Below, piece after piece: positions 25,420 through 34,860 of a DNA stretch of 64,000 nucleotides. This DNA comes from an uncultured Clostridia bacterium (GTDB lineage Bacteria > Bacillota > Clostridia > Oscillospirales > Ruminococcaceae). The DNA lies in the NCBI GenBank assembly GCA_947584375.1, contig CANPWL010000004.1, forward strand, positions 1 through 64,000, read 5' to 3'. Position 1 is the first letter of the stretch. Each line of letters opens with the position of its first letter. The position numbers and the translations under genes are program-made. The notes under the pieces are model-generated. The model was not told where the DNA came from and made no database searches. It saw only the letters and a program-made list of their open reading frames with translations.

Positions 25420-28224
25420 ATGATGAAGTTAAACGCATTTTTCAAAGATGTAGTACGTGAAATATTTCATACGGTCGGACGATTTGTTTCTATTTTTTTG
25501 ATAGTGGCAATAGGATGTGGTTTTTTTGCAGGGATAAAAGCCACTATGCCTTATATGAAAAATACAGCATCAGATTATTTTAAGAAAAATAACCTTATGG
25601 ATATAAGGTTACAGTCAACTTTAGGAATAAAGTCTTCTGATGTTCAGGCTCTGTCAAAACTTGACTTTGTAAAAGGGGTAATGCCTTCCTATTCAAAGGA
25701 CGTTTTTTACAACTATAATGATGAGAATATAGTTTTAAAGGCCATGTCTTATACTGACAGATATAAGGGAAAGGACGCATTAAACAAGCTTGTTGTGCTT
25801 AATGGAAGACTTCCTAAAAAGTCGGGTGAATGTGTTGTTGAGAAAAAGGTCAGTTCACCTGAAACATTTAAAATAGGAGAAAGCATAAAACTTTCTGCTA
25901 CGGCAGAAAACACCGATATAAAAGAATCACTTGTGAATGATACATATAAAATTGTAGGCATTGTTGTCAGCCCTCTGTATATAGGGTATCAAAGGGATAA
26001 TACCAATGCGGGCAACGGAAAGATAATCAGCAATATTTTTCTTTTAGAAGAGGACTTTATTGACGATTATTACAGCGAACTGTATATAAGCGTAGAAGGT
26101 CTTGATAAGTACGAACCATTTTCTGATAAATATAAGGATAAGGTTGATATATATTCCAAATTCGCAGCGTCAGCTTTAGAAGAAAGCGTATCTGACAGAT
26201 TTGAAGATTATAAAGCCGAAGTAAAGGAAGATATAGAAAAAGCAAATTCAGATATTGAAGATTTTCAGAATATTATAAACAGCGACAATCAGTCTTTAAA
26301 GGTAATAAAGACTGAACTTAATAAAAATATAAGTGCGTTGCAAAAACAAATAAGTAAGGTGAAAAGCGATGCCGGGCGTGTTCTTTTGCAAGCAGAGATC
26401 ATTCAAAGTAAGGACAGCCTGAGACAGATAACAAGGCTTATAAATGCAAGAGAACATGGAGATCACTCGGTTGATAAAGAGTATAAGCAGAAGATCAATG
26501 AAAGTAAGACACATTTAAAGGAGAGCAAAAAAAGCCTTTCTGAAATATCACATCCTAAGATATATACGTCTTCAAGATTTGACAGCGACGATTATTCTTC
26601 GTTTGAGAGCGACAGCGAGAAAATTAATTTGATTGCAAAGGTTTTTCCTGTTTTTTTTATTATTGTAACAGCACTTGTTTGTCTTACAACAATGACAAGA
26701 ATGGTTGAGGAAAACCGTATGCAGATCGGAACATATAAAGCACTTGGGTATTCTTCATTTAAAATTGCACTTAAATATCTGTTCTATGCTGCTGTTCCTA
26801 CGATATTAGGAAGTGTTACTGGAGTGACTATTGGGCTTCAGGTTTTCCCGAAAATAATATATAACAGCTATAAAGTATTATATAATATACCAAAATTAAA
26901 TACTCCGTTTCTGCCGTGGTACTGTATTGGATGTACCGCTGCGGCACTTATTTGCGTTCTGATTACGGTGGTTTATGCAATTAGAAGGGAGCTTAAAGCA
27001 GTTCCAAGCGAACTTATGAGACCTAAATCTCCGCCAGCGGGAAAAAGAGTTTTTTTAGAGAATATTAGTTTTCTTTGGAAACGTTTTGGCTTTTTAACAA
27101 AGGTAACGTTTAGAAACCTATTAAGATACAAAAAGCGCTTTTTTATGACTGTTGTGGGAATTGCAGGCTGTACAGCCCTTATAGTAACAGCATTCGGGCT
27201 TAAACATTCAATAAGTACTATAATAGACAGGCAGTTTAACAATGTATTCAATTATGACGCCGCTGTTATGGTAAATACAAATAGAATTAAAAGTGTTTCA
27301 CAGGCTGATAATGAGTTGAAAAGTATAAACGGTGTAAGTGACAGTATTCCGCTTTGTATTAATAGTTATACTGCAAGTGTTAAGGATAGTTCGCCTAACG
27401 GTGTTACTGTTATTGCAACGGACGCTCCTGATAGGATAACTCAGTTTATATCACTGCAAAACAGAAAAAGCGGTAAGAGATTAAGTATAGAAAATGACGG
27501 GGTCATTGTTACGGAAAAGCTTTGTACGCTTCTTGATTTAAGTGTGGGAGATACTCTAAGTCTTAATGATGAGGACGGAAACACTTACAAAATGAAGATA
27601 AGCGGAATTACCGAAAACTATGCGTCTCATTATGTTTATATGTCCAGTGCACTTTTTGAAAAAGTATTCGGCAGGCAGGCTATATTTAACTCATTTTATA
27701 TTCATAAGTCAGATAATTGTTCCGAAAATGATATAGCAAAGAAAATTGTAGCAAATGATAGCTTTCTTGGCGTATCATATATTTCAGAATTAGGCGAAAG
27801 CTTTTCAAACACGCTTGACAGTTTGAACTCCATAGTTATTTTGCTTATTGTATGTGCGGGAGTGCTTGCAATAGTAGTACTTTATAATTTGTCTAATATA
27901 AATATAACCGAGCGAAAAAGAGAAATTGCAACTATTAAGGTATTGGGATTTTACAACGGAGAAGTTCTGGCTTATATTATACGTGAAAATTTTCTTTCAA
28001 CTTTAATCGGAATTATATTTGGTCTGATTTTGGGAGTATTTTTGCATCATTTTGTTGTTATAACCTCAGAGGTTGACATTGTTATGTTTAATAGAAATTT
28101 GGTATGGTGGGCATATGTTTTTGCATTTTTGCTGACTGTAATATTCTCGGTTGCTGTAAATTTTGTTTTGTATTTTAAGTTAAAGAAAATTGAAATGGTA
28201 GAGTCGCTTAAATCGGTGGAATAA
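25420..28224 (+). CDS. FtsX-type ABC transporter permease
   Basis: A 934-residue permease. It has an N-terminal span (~20-38), a large extracytoplasmic part with a charged coiled-coil-like section (~265-370), a block of three spans (~405-520), a second MacB-like external domain and a final block of spans (~810-925). Two FtsX domains are visible, the arrangement of large exporters for peptides or lipoproteins in Firmicutes. Its cognate ATPase is probably the gene at 29561, separated from it by a small broken ORF and by ychF. The start may be either of two adjacent ATGs. Confidence 0.9.
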   Translation: MMKLNAFFKDVVREIFHTVGRFVSIFLIVAIGCGFFAGIKATMPYMKNTASDYFKKNNLMDIRLQSTLGIKSSDVQALSKLDFVKGVMPSYSKDVFYNYNDENIVLKAMSYTDRYKGKDALNKLVVLNGRLPKKSGECVVEKKVSSPETFKIGESIKLSATAENTDIKESLVNDTYKIVGIVVSPLYIGYQRDNTNAGNGKIISNIFLLEEDFIDDYYSELYISVEGLDKYEPFSDKYKDKVDIYSKFAASALEESVSDRFEDYKAEVKEDIEKANSDIEDFQNIINSDNQSLKVIKTELNKNISALQKQISKVKSDAGRVLLQAEIIQSKDSLRQITRLINAREHGDHSVDKEYKQKINESKTHLKESKKSLSEISHPKIYTSSRFDSDDYSSFESDSEKINLIAKVFPVFFIIVTALVCLTTMTRMVEENRMQIGTYKALGYSSFKIALKYLFYAAVPTILGSVTGVTIGLQVFPKIIYNSYKVLYNIPKLNTPFLPWYCIGCTAAALICVLITVVYAIRRELKAVPSELMRPKSPPAGKRVFLENISFLWKRFGFLTKVTFRNLLRYKKRFFMTVVGIAGCTALIVTAFGLKHSISTIIDRQFNNVFNYDAAVMVNTNRIKSVSQADNELKSINGVSDSIPLCINSYTASVKDSSPNGVTVIATDAPDRITQFISLQNRKSGKRLSIENDGVIVTEKLCTLLDLSVGDTLSLNDEDGNTYKMKISGITENYASHYVYMSSALFEKVFGRQAIFNSFYIHKSDNCSENDIAKKIVANDSFLGVSYISELGESFSNTLDSLNSIVILLIVCAGVLAIVVLYNLSNINITERKREIATIKVLGFYNGEVLAYIIRENFLSTLIGIIFGLILGVFLHHFVVITSEVDIVMFNRNLVWWAYVFAFLLTVIFSVAVNFVLYFKLKKIEMVESLKSVE

Positions 28225-28278
28225 TTATTATATTGGAGTGAAGGAGATTTTATTGAAAAACAAAAGGTGAGATTTTTT

Positions 28279-28392
28279 TTGAAAGGTTTTTCGCTGTTCC
28301 TTCCTGGTATTTTATTGGGAGTACTGGCAGCTCCGGTGAAGAGCGGTATTAGACTCGGAGCAATAACAATATTGAATCTTATGACGATATAG
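28279..28392 (+). pseudogene. short membrane-protein ORF, apparently frameshifted
   Basis: From TTG 28279 (AAGGTGAG upstream) the frame gives MKGFSLFLPGILLGVLAAPV and continues to a stop at 28392, a single hydrophobic segment then a basic residue pair. Near 28357 the reading shifts: one base more there would continue as SNNNIESYDDIDKFEC and stop at 28407-28409, a polar tail typical of small single-span proteins. So either the gene lost a base or the sequence has an error here. An upstream in-frame-like piece at 28254 (TTGAAAAACAAAAGG) also stops early. Confidence 0.35.
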
Positions 28393-28445
28393 ACAAATTT
28401 GAATGCTAAATGACTTAATTTTAAATTAGAAAGGAAAAAGATAAA

Positions 28446-29540
28446 ATGAAACTTGGTATGGTAGGACTACCGAACGTGGGAAAGAGTACGCTTTTTAACG
28501 CACTTACAAATGCAGGAGCAGAATCTGCTAACTATCCGTTTTGTACTATTGAGCCAAATGTTGGAATAGTATCTGTTCCGGACGAGCGTCTTGATAAATT
28601 AAAGGAGATGTATAACCCTGTTAAATTCACACCTGCAACGCTTGAGTTCGTTGATATTGCAGGACTTGTGAAGGGAGCTTCAAAAGGTGAAGGACTGGGC
28701 AACAAGTTCCTGTCAAATATCAGGGAGGTTGACGCAATTGTACATGTTGTAAGGTGTTTCGAGGATGAGAACATCATACACGTTGACGGAAGTATAAATC
28801 CAAGACGTGATATTGAAACTATTGATTTGGAGCTTATCTTTTCAGATGTTGAGATGATAGAACGGCGTATTGACAGGACAAAAAAGGCAATGAAGGGTGA
28901 TAAATCACTAGCAGCAGTGGTTGACTTCTTAGAAAGGCTGAAAGCTCATTTAGAGAACGGAATGCCTGCAAGGAGCTTTGAGATGAACGAAAATGAGACA
29001 GAATGGATAAAGGAAACTCCGCTTTTATCCGGAAAGCCTGTTATCTATGCCGCTAATCTCTCTGAGAATGATTTTACAAACAATATAGAAACAAATGAAA
29101 ACTACAAAACAGTGTGTCAGCACGCAAAAGAAGAGGGAAGTGCTGTATTACCTATCTGTGCTCAGATAGAGGCGGAGATTGCCGATATGAACGATGAGGA
29201 TAAGCAGATGTTTTTGTCAGAGCTTGGTCTTGAAATATCTGGTCTGGGAAGAATAATAAAAGAGGGATATTCGCTTCTTGGGCTTATATCTTTCTTAACA
29301 GCAGGAGAACCGGAGGTCCGTGCTTGGACGATAAAGAAAGGTACTAAGGCTCCTCAGGCGGCAGGAAAAATTCATACTGACTTTGAAAAGGGATTTATAC
29401 GTGCCGAGGTGGTTTCGTTTGATGATTTAATGGCTTGCGGTACTATGGCTCACGTCAAGGAAAAAGGTCTTATGAGGCTTGAAGGAAAGGATTATATTAT
29501 GCAGGACGGGGATATAGTTCTGTTCAGATTTAATGTGTAA
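28446..29540 (+). CDS. ychF: ribosome-associated ATPase YchF (OLA1-type)
   Basis: A 364-residue P-loop protein: G1 GLPNVGKST at ~6-14, the switch segment with DIAGLVKGASKGEG, the NLSE segment near 200 that replaces the usual NKxD and favours ATP, a helical insert, and a C-terminal TGS domain ending in MQDGDIVLFRFNV. YchF binds the ribosome and affects stress responses. It sits between the two subunit genes of an ABC transporter, which is unexpected for a housekeeping gene. Confidence 0.96.
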   Translation: MKLGMVGLPNVGKSTLFNALTNAGAESANYPFCTIEPNVGIVSVPDERLDKLKEMYNPVKFTPATLEFVDIAGLVKGASKGEGLGNKFLSNIREVDAIVHVVRCFEDENIIHVDGSINPRRDIETIDLELIFSDVEMIERRIDRTKKAMKGDKSLAAVVDFLERLKAHLENGMPARSFEMNENETEWIKETPLLSGKPVIYAANLSENDFTNNIETNENYKTVCQHAKEEGSAVLPICAQIEAEIADMNDEDKQMFLSELGLEISGLGRIIKEGYSLLGLISFLTAGEPEVRAWTIKKGTKAPQAAGKIHTDFEKGFIRAEVVSFDDLMACGTMAHVKEKGLMRLEGKDYIMQDGDIVLFRFNV

Positions 29541-29560
29541 TCATGATTGAAGGAATTTTT

Positions 29561-30262
29561 ATGAGTTTTGTAAAATTTGAAAAGGTATACAAACGCTACC
29601 ATATGGGTGAGGTCGTTATAACTGCTTCTGACGGTGTTAGCTTTGAGATTGAAAAGGGTGAGTTTGCGGTTATCGTAGGCGCGTCTGGAGCAGGAAAAAC
29701 AACAGTGCTTAATATGCTGGGCGGAATGGACACTTGTGATGAGGGTAAGATTACAGTTGATGGTAAAAACATAGCGGAATTTACTAAAAAACAGCTTGTT
29801 ACATACAGACGGTATGATGTAGGCTTTGTTTTTCAGTTTTATAATCTTATCAACAATCTCACCGCTCTTGAAAATGTAGAACTTGCGTCTCAGATTTGCA
29901 AGGAAGCAGAGTCTGCTGATAAAGCGCTGAATGACGTTGGCTTGGCTGATAGAATTAATAATTTTCCGGCACAGCTTTCAGGCGGAGAACAGCAGAGGGT
30001 GTCTATTGCTCGTGCATTAGCTAAAAATCCAAAGCTTTTGCTCTGTGACGAGCCCACAGGAGCATTAGATTATAACACAGGAAAACAGATTTTAAAGCTG
30101 CTGCAGAACACTTGCAGAGAGCGTGGAATGACAGTTGTAGTTATTACACACAATCAGGCTATTACACCAATGGCAAATAGAATAATCAGGATAAAAAATT
30201 CAAGGGTGGAAAGCGTTATTATTAATGATAAACCGACTGATGTTGAAACTATTGAGTGGTAA
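29561..30262 (+). CDS. ABC transporter ATP-binding protein (MacB/LolD type)
   Basis: A 233-residue ATPase of the MacB/LolD group: Walker [12 protein letters not shown]-loop FVFQFYNLI, signature [15 protein letters not shown], Walker [13 protein letters not shown], and the switch histidine in [11 protein letters not shown] 29561 follows GAAGGAATT; the ATG at 29543 is less well placed. The likely partner is the FtsX-type permease at 25420, although ychF lies between them. Confidence 0.93.
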   Translation: MSFVKFEKVYKRYHMGEVVITASDGVSFEIEKGEFAVIVGASGAGKTTVLNMLGGMDTCDEGKITVDGKNIAEFTKKQLVTYRRYDVGFVFQFYNLINNLTALENVELASQICKEAESADKALNDVGLADRINNFPAQLSGGEQQRVSIARALAKNPKLLLCDEPTGALDYNTGKQILKLLQNTCRERGMTVVVITHNQAITPMANRIIRIKNSRVESVIINDKPTDVETIEW

Positions 30263-30285
30263 GCGCGAATTTTTTTAAAAAACGC

Positions 30286-30314
30286 TTGACAAAGGCAGAA
30301 AATAAGTATATAAT
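30286..30314 (+). promoter_or_regulatory. perfect sigma-A promoter
   Basis: TTGACA (30286-30291), 17-bp spacer, TATAAT (30309-30314). The transcript leader of about 100 bases holds an AGCGTTAAAGCTTT dyad and, just before the start, GGAGG followed by a GCTCC/GGAGC hairpin that could modulate the ribosome site of the aldolase gene. Confidence 0.85.
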
Positions 30315-30424
30315 GTAGTAGTTGACTTTAAAGCGTTAAAGCTTTAAATCATAAAACCATAATCAATATTTAAAAACCTTAAAAATCTGAAAGGAGGAAG
30401 CTCCAAATCAGGAGCAAAATAATT

Positions 30425-31405
30425 ATGAGCGAAGCTAAAAAAGGCAATTTAATTTCTGTTAGAGATGATTTAAAGGTTGTTGACGCAACTGTAAGAGATG
30501 GCGGACTTGTGAACAATTTTCGTTTTACAGACGAGTTTGTAAAGGATTTATATGAAACAAATATAGCCGCAGGCGTTGATTATATGGAGTTTGGTTATAA
30601 GGCTTCTAAGAAAATTTTTTCTGAGGAGGATTTCGGCAAGTGGAAGTTTTGTGACGAGGAGTCTATAAGGGGAATTGTCGGAGAAAATGACAGCGACTTA
30701 AAAATTTCTGTTATGGCTGATGTCGGAAGAACGGATATGGATACCATTTTGCCTAAGAACGAGAGCGTAATTGACATTGTGCGGACGGCTACATATGTAT
30801 ACCAGATACCGTCATGTATTGAGATGGTAGAGGAGTTTCACAAGAAAGGTTATGAAACTTCTGCTAATATTATGGCTGTATCAACAGCAAGTGACGGGGA
30901 TCTAGATCAGGCTTTGGAATTACTCGGAAACAGCAGCGTTGATATAATTTACCTTGTTGACAGCTACGGTGCTTTGTATCCGGAGGATATAAGGAGATTG
31001 ACAGCCAAATATTTAGAGTTAGGCGAGAAGTATAACAAGAAGATAGGAATTCACGCCCATGATAATCAGCAGCTTGCTTTTGCAAACACAATTGAGTCAA
31101 TGATAATGGGAACAAGCTATCTTGACGGTACTGTAAGATCATTGGGCAGGGGAGCGGGAAATTGTGCTCTTGAAACTCTTCTTGGATTTTTAAAGAACCC
31201 GAAGTACGATTTAGTTCCGCTTCTCAACTTTATTGAAAAGCATATGGTTAAGCTTCACAATGACGGTTTGGTATGGGGATATGATGTTCCGTATCTGCTT
31301 ACAGGAAGATTTAATTGTCACCCTAGAACGGCAATTGCGTTTATGAAAGAGAAAAGGACTGATTATGCTAAATTTTTTCAGGAAACTTACGACCAAGATA
31401 ATTAA
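30425..31405 (+). CDS. DRE-TIM aldolase domain protein (HMGL-like)
   Basis: A 326-residue TIM-barrel enzyme of the HMG-CoA lyase/4-hydroxy-2-oxovalerate aldolase/homocitrate synthase superfamily. The DRE motif appears as VVDATVRDGG at ~18-27 and the metal-binding HAHDN is at ~213-217, followed by GTVRSLGRGAGN. The specific reaction is not clear: no partner dehydrogenase is adjacent and the protein lacks the C-terminal domain of MhpE/DmpG. Strong consensus promoter and its own terminator suggest a well-expressed monocistronic unit. Confidence 0.85.
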   Translation: MSEAKKGNLISVRDDLKVVDATVRDGGLVNNFRFTDEFVKDLYETNIAAGVDYMEFGYKASKKIFSEEDFGKWKFCDEESIRGIVGENDSDLKISVMADVGRTDMDTILPKNESVIDIVRTATYVYQIPSCIEMVEEFHKKGYETSANIMAVSTASDGDLDQALELLGNSSVDIIYLVDSYGALYPEDIRRLTAKYLELGEKYNKKIGIHAHDNQQLAFANTIESMIMGTSYLDGTVRSLGRGAGNCALETLLGFLKNPKYDLVPLLNFIEKHMVKLHNDGLVWGYDVPYLLTGRFNCHPRTAIAFMKEKRTDYAKFFQETYDQDN

Positions 31406-31427
31406 TAGAGAATAAAAAGTGTATAAT

Positions 31428-31466
31428 AAAAAATTCACGCTTCAAAGTTGAAACGTGAATTTTTTA
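31428..31466. terminator. bidirectional terminator
   Basis: AATTCACG (31432-31439) pairs with CGTGAATT (31454-31461), with A-runs on the left and T-runs on the right, so it can terminate the aldolase gene on the plus strand and the purine operon on the minus strand. Confidence 0.8.
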
Positions 31467-31531
31467 TATAAGGTAAAATATGAATTTTATCAATTTATTA
31501 AAATGTGTCAGCACCATCTGAGGTTTGACTG

Positions 31532-32887
31532 CTATTGGCGTAGATAAACACCGTTCTCTTCAATGTAATCCTCCATATCGTCCTTGTAGTGGAGAGCAAG
31601 AGGATCGTTGTCAATAGCCTCTAAAGCACGCTTGCCTATATCTGTTCTGATATGAACATTTTCCCATTTGATTTTAGAAACTGCGTTATATGACTTGTCA
31701 AGTGCACCCTGAAGAGTAAGAGCATTACATGTAACACCGAGAACTCTTCCACCGTTTGTTTTAAAAGTACCGTTTTCAAACTTTGTACCTGCATGATAAA
31801 CAAAAGCATTCTCGACTTGTCCATTTTCGTCAAGACCTGAAATCTCAAGTCCTTTTGGATAGGACTTCGGATAACCGCCGCTTGCCATTACAACGCAAGT
31901 GCAGAAGCCCTGTTTCCAGTTGATTGAAACCTTGTCAAGTTCGTGATTGTACACAGCATTAAAAATTTCGCATAAATCTCCCTCCAGCATTGGAAGAACG
32001 ACCTGTGTTTCAGGGTCGCCAAATCGGCAGTTGTACTCAATAACCTTAGGACCGTTCTTTGTCAGCATAAGACCAAAGTACAAACAGCCTTCAAATGTTC
32101 TTCCCTCTGCGTTCATTGCATTTATGGTTGGCAGAAAGATTTGTTCCATACATTCTTTAGCAATGTCATCAGTGTAGTAAGGATTAGGAGCAACAGTACC
32201 CATTCCTCCGGTGTTAAGACCCTTGTCACCATCCAAAGCACGTTTGTGATCCATAGAAGAAATCATAGGAATAATGGTTTTTCCGTCTGTAAATGACAAA
32301 ACAGAAACTTCAGGACCTGTAAGAAATTCTTCAACAACAAGCTGAGAACCGCTTTCACCGAATATTTTATCATTCATTATTGAATTTACAGCATCGACAG
32401 CCTGAGATTCGTTTTCAGCAATGATAACACCTTTTCCAAGAGCAAGACCGTCAGCCTTGACCACAGTTGGGTAAGTATTTTGCTCTTTTATATAATCAAT
32501 AGCCTTTTTACTATCAGAAAAAACTTCATATTTAGCAGTGGGAATGTTGTATTTTTTCATAAGCTGCTTTGAAAACACCTTAGAACCCTCGATGATAGCA
32601 GCAGACTTCTTAGGACCGAATGTCATAAATCCTTCTGCCTGAAGAGCATCAACCATTCCCAGAACCAAAGGATCATCAGGTGCTACGACAACCATATCGA
32701 CTTTAAGCTTTTTAGCTAATGCAACAACCCCTTCAATATCGCAGGCGCCAATATTAAAACATTCTGCGTATTTTGATATGCCCCCGTTACCTGGAGTACA
32801 ATACAGCTTTTCAACTTTAGGCGACTCGGCAAGTTTCATTATGATTGCGTGTTCACGACCGCCGCCTCCGACTACTAAAATGTTCAT
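31532..32887 (-). CDS. purD: phosphoribosylamine-glycine ligase
   Basis: Second step of purine synthesis: joins glycine to phosphoribosylamine using ATP. The 451 residues form an ATP-grasp enzyme, a little longer than the ~420 of E. coli PurD. Visible are GGGGREHAI at the N-terminus, the ATP-grasp segment VVKADGLALGKGV and FGDPETQVVLPML. Last gene of the purine operon, 50 bases after the lipoprotein gene. Confidence 0.96.
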   Translation of the reverse strand: MNILVVGGGGREHAIIMKLAESPKVEKLYCTPGNGGISKYAECFNIGACDIEGVVALAKKLKVDMVVVAPDDPLVLGMVDALQAEGFMTFGPKKSAAIIEGSKVFSKQLMKKYNIPTAKYEVFSDSKKAIDYIKEQNTYPTVVKADGLALGKGVIIAENESQAVDAVNSIMNDKIFGESGSQLVVEEFLTGPEVSVLSFTDGKTIIPMISSMDHKRALDGDKGLNTGGMGTVAPNPYYTDDIAKECMEQIFLPTINAMNAEGRTFEGCLYFGLMLTKNGPKVIEYNCRFGDPETQVVLPMLEGDLCEIFNAVYNHELDKVSINWKQGFCTCVVMASGGYPKSYPKGLEISGLDENGQVENAFVYHAGTKFENGTFKTNGGRVLGVTCNALTLQGALDKSYNAVSKIKWENVHIRTDIGKRALEAIDNDPLALHYKDDMEDYIEENGVYLRQ

Positions 32888-32937
32888 TAATATTTCTCCT
32901 TTTTAAAATTTCAATTGAAAATATATATTATAAATAT

Positions 32938-33531
32938 TTAATTGGCAAATTTAAAGGAATTCAGAATTTCCTCAGCCTCAGACTTCATTTTTTTGTATTC
33001 TTTAGAAGAAGTCAAGAATGAATAAACATAAACATCCTCATTTGAAACGATATAGCTCTGTATCATCTTCATTTTTGATTCGCCGGAATTCATATCAATA
33101 TAGATTTTGAATGCTTTTTTGCCATCAATTTCTGCATCGGTAGTTTTGGTTACCTTATATCCGTCAAGTGAGTTGAACTGTTCAGCTGTTAATTCTTTAT
33201 ACTGTTCAATATTAAATTCACTAGATTGGTTAAGACATTCAATACGGATATTAATGTTACTGTATGAGTTTTCACCGTGACCAAACATAGCAATATTTGA
33301 ATTTGTAGTATCGTCAGTTTTCTGCCAATCTGAGCCTAATTTAATAGAATAATCATCGGTTGTATAAATGCCGTCTTTAATTGTTCCATTAGCATTATCA
33401 GAGTGATTGTGAACAGATGAGTCTGATGATGTTTTTTCATCGAGCGAATCGCTTACGGTCTGACATCCTGAAAAGCTTAATATCATTATAATACTTACAG
33501 CCAATGCAGCTATTTTCTTTAAATTTTTCAT
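32938..33531 (-). CDS. lipoprotein of unknown function inside the pur operon
   Basis: The 197-residue protein has a signal sequence with lipobox FSGC (Cys at 23), a Ser/Asp/His-rich linker, and a C-terminal domain of about 150 residues of the PsbP/DcrB-like type, often seen in surface proteins of Clostridia. It has no evident link to purine synthesis, yet sits in line between purH and purD with gaps of 75 and 50 bases. Confidence 0.75.
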   Translation of the reverse strand: MKNLKKIAALAVSIIMILSFSGCQTVSDSLDEKTSSDSSVHNHSDNANGTIKDGIYTTDDYSIKLGSDWQKTDDTTNSNIAMFGHGENSYSNINIRIECLNQSSEFNIEQYKELTAEQFNSLDGYKVTKTTDAEIDGKKAFKIYIDMNSGESKMKMIQSYIVSNEDVYVYSFLTSSKEYKKMKSEAEEILNSFKFAN

Positions 33532-33606
33532 AAATATCTCCTTGCAATAATTGTTAGTTCATCTTTCCTTATATATTCAAACCTGCGGATATTAAAGCTT
33601 ATTTTA

Positions 33607-34791
33607 TTAGTGGTGGAATAATCTTATTCCTGTAAAGCTCATAGCAATGTTATATTTATTGCAGGTTTCGATAACATTGTCGTCACGAATTGAACCGCCC
33701 GGCTCAGCAATATAAGCCACTCCGCTCTTTCTTGCACGCTCAATATTGTCACCAAACGGGAAGAAAGCGTCAGAACCCAAACATACGTCTGTGTTCTTTG
33801 CGATCCAAGCCTTTTTCTCTTCTCTTGTGAATACAGGAGGCTTGGTTTTGAAAGTATTTTGCCATACTCCTTCTGCCAAAACGTCCTCATACTCATCGGA
33901 AATGTATACGTCTATTGCATTATCTCTGTCAGGACGTCTTATGTCATCTTTGAAATCTAGGTTAAGAACCTGCGGAGCCTGACGAAGCCACCATACATCA
34001 GCTTTGTTTCCCGCAAGTCTTGTACAGTGAATTCTAGACTGCTGACCTGCACCAATGCCTATTGCCTGACCGTCCTTGACATAGCAAACACTATTTGACT
34101 GGGTGTATTTAAGTGTGATAAGAGAAATAAGCAAATCTATCTTCTTATCATCAGGAATTGTTTTGTTTATAGTCGGTATATTTTGTTCAAGAAGATCAGT
34201 GTTTATATCAAGTTCGTTTCTGCCTTGTTCAAATGAAACTCCAAAAACTTGCTTTATCTCAATAGGATCGGGAGTGTAATTCTCGTTTATCTGAATGATA
34301 TTATAGGTTCCTTTTCTTTTGCTTTTTAATATTTCCAGAGCCTCGCTTGAATATGACGGAGCAATAATACCGTCTGATACCTCTCTTTGTATCATTTTTG
34401 CCGTACAAACGTCACACTCATCTGATAAAGCGATAAAATCACCGTATGAAGACATTCTGTCAGCACCTCTGGCTCTTGCATAAGCGCAAGCGATAGGTGA
34501 CAGTTCACCTAAATCGTCAACCCAGTAAATTTTTTTTAGTGTGTCCGAAAGTGGTTTTCCTACTGCTGCTCCGGCAGGGGAAACGTGCTTGAATGATGTA
34601 GCCGCACACATACCTGTTGCTTTTTTCAATTCTTTAACAAGCTGCCAACCGTTGAAAGCGTCAAGGAGATTAATATATCCGGGCTTTCCGTTTAGTACAG
34701 TTATCGGAAGCTCACTTCCGTCAGCCATATAAACCCTTGAAGGCTTTTGATTTGGATTACAGCCGTATTTTAATTGCATTTCAACACTCAT
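33607..34791 (-). CDS. purH: AICAR formyltransferase (PurH transformylase domain only)
   Basis: The 394-residue protein corresponds to the C-terminal AICAR transformylase part of PurH; the N-terminal IMP cyclohydrolase domain is absent. Motifs are TSFKHVSPAGAAVG, SNSVCYVKDGQAIGIGAGQQ and FFPFGDNIERARKSGVAYI, the last two with folate/substrate-binding residues. It converts AICAR to FAICAR. The missing cyclohydrolase activity is very likely supplied by the adjacent gene at 34861-35577. Confidence 0.93.
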   Translation of the reverse strand: MSVEMQLKYGCNPNQKPSRVYMADGSELPITVLNGKPGYINLLDAFNGWQLVKELKKATGMCAATSFKHVSPAGAAVGKPLSDTLKKIYWVDDLGELSPIACAYARARGADRMSSYGDFIALSDECDVCTAKMIQREVSDGIIAPSYSSEALEILKSKRKGTYNIIQINENYTPDPIEIKQVFGVSFEQGRNELDINTDLLEQNIPTINKTIPDDKKIDLLISLITLKYTQSNSVCYVKDGQAIGIGAGQQSRIHCTRLAGNKADVWWLRQAPQVLNLDFKDDIRRPDRDNAIDVYISDEYEDVLAEGVWQNTFKTKPPVFTREEKKAWIAKNTDVCLGSDAFFPFGDNIERARKSGVAYIAEPGGSIRDDNVIETCNKYNIAMSFTGIRLFHH

Positions 34792-34860
34792 TTTTATTTA
34801 TGCTCCATAATGATACAGAGCATTTCCTCCTCTCGATTTTATATTCAAATTAATAAATTA

